In this document: piece after piece, positions 6,987 through 10,364 of the stretch
Layout: every line of letters starts with the position of its first letter
Numbering within the stretch: position 1 is the first letter of the stretch
From: Rhodocyclaceae bacterium
Lineage (GTDB): Bacteria; Pseudomonadota; Gammaproteobacteria; Burkholderiales; Rhodocyclaceae
NCBI GenBank assembly: GCA_025361105.1
Contig: JANYAW010000088.1
Coordinates: 1 to 10,364 of the forward strand
Length of the DNA stretch: 10,364 bases
Direction of reading: 5' to 3'
Made by a program: the position numbers and the translations under genes
The notes under the pieces: generated by a model
Seen by the model: only the letters and a program-made list of their open reading frames with translations
Database searches by the model: none
Told to the model about the DNA's origin: nothing

Positions 6987-7420
6987 GTCAAGTCGAAATC
7001 GGCATAGCGTCGGTTGCGAAGGCGGACTTGCCAGTTGGTGCTGGCGACACGCCGTTAAATACAAAAGGCATCTTGTTATTCGGCCACGGCGCAAAAAATC
7101 CCGAATGGGCGGCGCCTTTTGTCGCCATTCGCGCAGCGATTTTGGCGCGCGATTCCAGCGCATTGGTCGAATCCGGATTTCTGGAGTTGATGCGGCCGAC
7201 CTTCGATGAAGCGGTCGACGCGTTGGTCGCACGCGGCGCCACAAGGATAGTCGTGGTGCCGGTTTTCATGGCCGCCGGCGTGCACATCAACAAAGATTTG
7301 CCGCAGCTCGCGGCGCAGGCAATGGACAGGTATTCCTCTGTGGAAATTTCTCTAGCCGCACCTGTTGGTGCTGCACCTGCCGTGCTGGCGGCAATGGCAG
7401 ATTATGCGCTGAGCGCCTAG
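6983..7420 (+). CDS. cbiX: CbiX/SirB-type sirohydrochlorin chelatase, short single-domain form
   Basis: This 145-residue protein of the class II chelatase fold belongs to a family that inserts cobalt, iron or nickel into sirohydrochlorin for cobalamin, siroheme or F430-type cofactors. It shows the metal-binding block ILLFGHGAKNPEWAAPF (30-46, His35), the conserved acidic FLELMRPTF (66-74, Glu68), and the second histidine in VPVFMAAGVHINKDLP (92-107, His101). It contains one domain, like short CbiX, which would act as a dimer. Residues 1-28 precede the usual start of the fold and have no recognisable motif. A TTG at codon 31 could be a later start but would remove part of the first strand. The ATG overlaps the dehydrogenase stop as ATGA with no good ribosome site, so translation is probably coupled. 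The metal cannot be told from sequence. Confidence 0.82.
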   Translation: MSQVEIGIASVAKADLPVGAGDTPLNTKGILLFGHGAKNPEWAAPFVAIRAAILARDSSALVESGFLELMRPTFDEAVDALVARGATRIVVVPVFMAAGVHINKDLPQLAAQAMDRYSSVEISLAAPVGAAPAVLAAMADYALSA

Positions 7421-8211
7421 CGTGCAGCGAACAATCGCGCCAACTCAAACCCCGGCGATGGCGCCCGCATAAACGCTTCGCCAACGAGAAAGGTATTGAC
7501 ACCGGCAGCGCGCAAAGTTGCCACGTCATCGGGACCAAGAATGCCGGATTCGGTCACCACAATTCTGTCGCACTGCATCCGCGCAAGCTGATCCAGCGTG
7601 GTGTTCAGGCTGACGTCAAAAGTTCGCAAATTGCGATTGTTGATCCCTATCAGTGGCGTCCTCAGTTGCAAGGCAATATCAAGCTCAAAAGCATCGTGAG
7701 ATTCGACCAGCACCGCCATGCCAAGGCTTTGCGCGACGGCTTCCATCTCCAGCATTTGATCAAGTGAAAGCGCTGCGACAATCAACAAAATCGCGTCTGC
7801 ACCCATCGCTCTAGCTTCATAAACTTGATAGGTATCGATCAGAAAATCCTTGCGCAATACCGGTAAGTCACAAGCGGCTCGTGCCTCGCGCAAGTAAGCC
7901 GGACAGCCCTGAAAAAATTCTGCATCGGTCAGCACCGACAAACAGCTTGCACCGTGCGCGGCATAGTCAGCGGCAATCTCGGCAGGGCGAAAGTCGGCGC
8001 GCATCACGCCTTTTGACGGGCTGGCTTTTTTTATTTCGGCGATCACCGCCGTGTCGCCAGCACCAACTCGCCGCTGAATTGCGCCCAAAAAATCTCGCGG
8101 TGGCGGCATTGCCAGTGCCTGCTGTTTGATGATATCGAGCGGCACTGTCAATCGCGCCGCAGCGACTTCAGTTCGCTTGACGGCGAGAATTTTTTTCAGG
8201 ATGTCAGACAT
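7417..8211 (-). CDS. trpC: Indole-3-glycerol phosphate synthase
   Basis: This 264-residue monofunctional TIM-barrel enzyme converts CdRP to indole-3-glycerol phosphate, the fourth step of tryptophan synthesis. Catalytic positions known for the family are all present: E59 and K61 in AEIKKASPSKG (58-68), K121 in LRKDFLIDTYQVYEARAMGAD (119-139), E170 in LVESHD, N191 in GINNRNL, and E221 in VTESGI. The N-terminal helix DILKKILAVKRTEVA is also typical. There is no PRA isomerase (TrpF) fusion. Length is normal. It follows trpD after 21 bases with a weak GAGA ribosome site. The reading ends in a CTAG palindrome that also holds the stop of the convergent chelatase gene, and no terminator hairpin is visible between them. 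It is the last gene of this trp cluster in the window. Confidence 0.96.
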   Translation of the reverse strand: MSDILKKILAVKRTEVAAARLTVPLDIIKQQALAMPPPRDFLGAIQRRVGAGDTAVIAEIKKASPSKGVMRADFRPAEIAADYAAHGASCLSVLTDAEFFQGCPAYLREARAACDLPVLRKDFLIDTYQVYEARAMGADAILLIVAALSLDQMLEMEAVAQSLGMAVLVESHDAFELDIALQLRTPLIGINNRNLRTFDVSLNTTLDQLARMQCDRIVVTESGILGPDDVATLRAAGVNTFLVGEAFMRAPSPGFELARLFAAR

Positions 8212-8232
8212 TTTCTCGCGCGTCTCGGCAAA

Positions 8233-9267
8233 TCAAACTGAAAGCTTTTGTGTGAAGCCAACAAACTCATCGAGCTTTTGTCGTGCCGCGCCAGAAGCAA
8301 TGGTCTCGCGCGCCAGCGCAATCCCTGCTGCAATCGAGCTGACTGTGTTGGCTACATACAAAGCAGTGCCCGCATTAAGAATCAAGATTTCACGTGGCGT
8401 ACCAAACGTATTGCCGAGTGCGCTGAGCATCATCGCCTTCGACTCTTCAGCATTCGCTACCCGCAAACTGCGGTTGGATGCCATCGCCATGCCAAAGTCC
8501 TCCGGATGAATTTCATACTCGGTGACGTGCCCGTCCTTGAGTTCGCCAACCAGCGTGGTCGCACCCAGCGAGATTTCATCCATACCGTCTTTGCCCCACA
8601 CCACCAGCGCATGATGGGCACCCAGCTGTTGCATCACGCGGACCTGGATGCCGACCAAGTCGGGATGAAACACACCCATCAAGGTATTGGCTGCATTGGC
8701 CGGATTGGTTAGCGGGCCGAGAATGTTGAACAACGTACGCACCGCCATCTCGCGGCGCACCGGTGCAACATTTTTCATCGCCGGATGATGATTCGGCGCG
8801 TACATGAAGCCGCAACCGATAGCCTCTATGCACTCGGCAACCTGGCTTGGCGTGAGCATGATGTTGGCACCCAAAGCCTCCAGCACATCGGCCGCACCGG
8901 ACTTGGACGACACGCCGCGACCGCCGTGTTTGGCCACTGTGGCGCCAGCGGCTGCGGCGACAAACATTGAGGCGGTGGAGATATTGAAAGTCTGCGCGCC
9001 GTCACCACCGGTGCCGACGATGTCGACAAAATTCGCCGCACGTGCGCTGTCGGTCAGCACAACTTTGGTGGACAACTCTCGCATCACCATCGCCGCCGCG
9101 GAAATTTCGCCGACGGTTTCCTTCTTGACCCGCAAGCCGGTCAAAATGGCCGACACCATCAGCGGCGAAATTTCTCCCGCCATAATTTGACGCATCAAAT
9201 CCAACATTTCATCGTGAAAAATTTCGCGATGTTCTATGGTTCGTTGCAGCGCTTCTTGTGGGGTCAT
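8233..9267 (-). CDS. trpD: Anthranilate phosphoribosyltransferase
   Basis: This 344-residue enzyme transfers phosphoribosyl from PRPP to anthranilate, the second pathway reaction. It has the PRPP-binding GTGGDG (85-90), NISTAS (95-100), and the glycine-rich KHGGRGVSSKSGAADVLEAL (113-132). It also has the anthranilate-binding arginine region PVRREMAVRTLFNILGPLTN (169-188) and the metal-binding DE pair at D230-E231 (DGMDEIS). In the KHG motif many relatives read KHGNRAVSS; here Asn is Gly116. That is a common proteobacterial variant and not a sign of inactivity. Length is normal, with no fusion to TrpG. Its ATG at 9267 overlaps the trpG stop (ATGA, 9264-9267), indicating coupled translation. 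Confidence 0.96.
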   Translation of the reverse strand: MTPQEALQRTIEHREIFHDEMLDLMRQIMAGEISPLMVSAILTGLRVKKETVGEISAAAMVMRELSTKVVLTDSARAANFVDIVGTGGDGAQTFNISTASMFVAAAAGATVAKHGGRGVSSKSGAADVLEALGANIMLTPSQVAECIEAIGCGFMYAPNHHPAMKNVAPVRREMAVRTLFNILGPLTNPANAANTLMGVFHPDLVGIQVRVMQQLGAHHALVVWGKDGMDEISLGATTLVGELKDGHVTEYEIHPEDFGMAMASNRSLRVANAEESKAMMLSALGNTFGTPREILILNAGTALYVANTVSSIAAGIALARETIASGAARQKLDEFVGFTQKLSV

Positions 9268-9848
9268 GGTGCGGTTTCCAAGTTTTCATTCTGCAAAAAA
9301 TTCTTCAGCAAGGCGTGGCCGCATTCGGTCAGGATGGACTCGGGATGAAACTGCACGCCTTCAACATTCAGCGTCCGATGGCGCACGCCCATAATCTCGC
9401 CGTCCTCGGTCCACGCCGTCACTTCAAGGCACTCCGGCAAGTTGTCGCGACGTATCGCCAGCGAGTGATAACGTGTGACCGTCAGCGGGCTGGGCAAACC
9501 GGCGAACACGCCAATGCCCGCGTGCAGCACCGGTGAAGTTTTGCCGTGCATGAGTTGTTTGGCGTGAATGATTTCGCCACCAAACGCCGCACCTATGCTT
9601 TGGTGTCCGAGGCACACACCAAGCAAGGGAACCTTGCCGGCGAATTCGGTAATCGCGGCGACAGAAATCCCCGCCTCGGCAGGCGAGCAAGGCCCGGGTG
9701 AAATCACTATCCGCGCCGGTTTCATGGCTGCGATTTCTTTGATGGAAATCGCATCGTTGCGGTACACCCGCACCTCCTCACCCAGCTCGGCAAAATATTG
9801 CACCAGGTTGTAAGTGAAGCTGTCGTAATTGTCGATCATCAGTAGCAT
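9264..9848 (-). CDS. trpG: Anthranilate synthase component II (glutamine amidotransferase)
   Basis: This 194-residue class I glutamine amidotransferase hydrolyses glutamine and channels ammonia to TrpE for anthranilate synthesis. Visible motifs are MIDNYDSFTYNLVQYF (4-19), PGPCSP (51-56) at the oxyanion site, the nucleophile Cys79 in GVCLGHQSIG (77-86), HGKTS (101-105) typical of TrpG/PabA, and the catalytic His168 and Glu170 in VQFHPES. Because PabA is nearly identical in motifs, the enzyme may also serve folate synthesis, as in some bacteria with one copy. The ATG at 9848 lies three bases after the trpE stop, with a purine-rich GAGAGGG site inside the end of trpE. Adjacency to trpE and trpD supports the trp assignment. 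Confidence 0.95.
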   Translation of the reverse strand: MLLMIDNYDSFTYNLVQYFAELGEEVRVYRNDAISIKEIAAMKPARIVISPGPCSPAEAGISVAAITEFAGKVPLLGVCLGHQSIGAAFGGEIIHAKQLMHGKTSPVLHAGIGVFAGLPSPLTVTRYHSLAIRRDNLPECLEVTAWTEDGEIMGVRHRTLNVEGVQFHPESILTECGHALLKNFLQNENLETAP

Positions 9849-9851
9849 GGC

Positions 9852-10364
9852 TCATCCCTCTCTTTCATCGCCAAAGCGCGTATCCAATCCCGATTCCGCC
9901 AGCTCGGCAGCGCGCAGCACAGCGCGGGCTTTGGATAGCGTTTCCTGCCATTCGGCATCCGGGTCGGAATCGGCGACTATGCCTGCTCCGGCTTGCACGT
10001 GAATCTGCCCGTTCTTAATGACGGCGGTACGAATCGCAATCGCCAAATCCATGTCGCCATTGAAGCCCAGATAACCCACAGCGCCAGAATAAATTCCGCG
10101 TTTGCTGGGCTCGAGTTCGTCGATGATTTCCATCGCCCGCACTTTCGGCGCGCCGGAAACCGTGCCCGCCGGGAAAGTGGCCTTGAGTACCGAGAGTGGG
10201 CCTTCGTCGTCACGCAATGTCGCCTCGATGTTGGAGACGATATGCATGACGTGCGAGTAGCGTTCGATGATAAATTTGTCGGTAATTTTGATGCTGCCGG
10301 TTTTGGCCACGCGACCAATGTCGTTGCGACCCAAATCGAGCAGCATCAAATGCTCGGCGCATTC
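9852..10364 (-). CDS. trpE: Anthranilate synthase component I, C-terminal part only (cut by window edge)
   Basis: The C-terminal 170 residues of the chorismate-binding subunit, which makes anthranilate with ammonia from TrpG. The frame stays open to the right edge of the window, where the sequence reads ECAEHLMLLDLGRNDIGRV, so the gene continues beyond it. Other conserved chorismate-enzyme blocks are VMHIVSNIEATL, FPAGTVSGAPKVRAMEII, RGIYSGAVGYLG, MDLAIAIRTAV and VQAGAGIVADSDP, followed by the EWQETLSKARAVLRA helix. These blocks are shared with PabB, but the trpG and trpD neighbours favour TrpE. The feedback-inhibition (tryptophan-binding) region and any leader or attenuator lie outside the window. 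The stop is at 9852-9854. Confidence 0.95.
   Translation of the reverse strand, partial: ECAEHLMLLDLGRNDIGRVAKTGSIKITDKFIIERYSHVMHIVSNIEATLRDDEGPLSVLKATFPAGTVSGAPKVRAMEIIDELEPSKRGIYSGAVGYLGFNGDMDLAIAIRTAVIKNGQIHVQAGAGIVADSDPDAEWQETLSKARAVLRAAELAESGLDTRFGDEREG

Noticed and set aside
8126..8509. Open 127-codon frame on the plus strand, antisense to trpD and trpC
   Set aside because: It is a shadow of well-supported genes on the other strand; its translation has no recognisable motif.
8572..8620. Loss of Asn in the KHGN motif of TrpD, or an altered substrate site
   Set aside because: Gly in place of Asn after KHG is a frequent proteobacterial variant, and the PRPP, anthranilate and metal-binding positions are all intact.

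Overview
The window looks like an ordinary, well-packed piece of chromosome from a betaproteobacterium. The evidence is a bacterial type A RNase P RNA end, a trpE-trpG-trpD-trpC cluster, a branched-chain amino acid type ABC operon with a fused permease/ATPase polypeptide, and proteobacteria-like protein sequences throughout. The lineage is inferred from gene order and protein style. No 16S or other taxonomic marker is present. Nothing resembling a phage, insertion sequence, CRISPR array, toxin-antitoxin pair or defence system is visible.

Layout. Bases 1 to about 142 (+) are the 3' end of the RNase P RNA gene rnpB; its 5' part lies outside the window. It converges on a TerC/YjbE-family membrane protein gene (149-859, -), probably a metal-ion (manganese) exporter. 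A 268-base divergent spacer follows. Next is a five-domain, four-gene ABC importer operon on the + strand: periplasmic binding protein (1128-2315), LivH-type permease (2386-3258), a single polypeptide fusing a LivM-type permease to a LivG-type ATPase (3260-5227), and a LivF-type ATPase (5237-5959). A hairpin followed by a short T run separates the binding protein gene from the membrane and ATPase genes. It is a plausible partial terminator for making more binding protein than transporter.

After a 58-base gap the + strand continues with a D-2-hydroxyacid dehydrogenase of the glyoxylate/hydroxypyruvate reductase type (6018-6986). Its stop codon overlaps the start of a short CbiX/SirB-type chelatase gene (6983-7420). 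The opposite strand carries the end of a tryptophan operon, reading right to left: trpE (cut by the window edge), trpG, trpD and trpC. TrpE with TrpG makes anthranilate from chorismate, TrpD adds phosphoribosyl, and TrpC forms indole-3-glycerol phosphate. trpF, trpB and trpA are not in the window. The cbiX-like gene and trpC meet tail to tail and share a CTAG palindrome that holds both stop codons.

Most worth a second look: the LivM-LivG fusion, with what appears to be an extra two-helix insert near the end of its permease half; the intra-operon hairpin; the N-terminally extended chelatase coupled to the dehydrogenase; and the very tight rnpB/terC and cbiX/trpC convergent junctions. I found no convincing evidence of a wholly new system.
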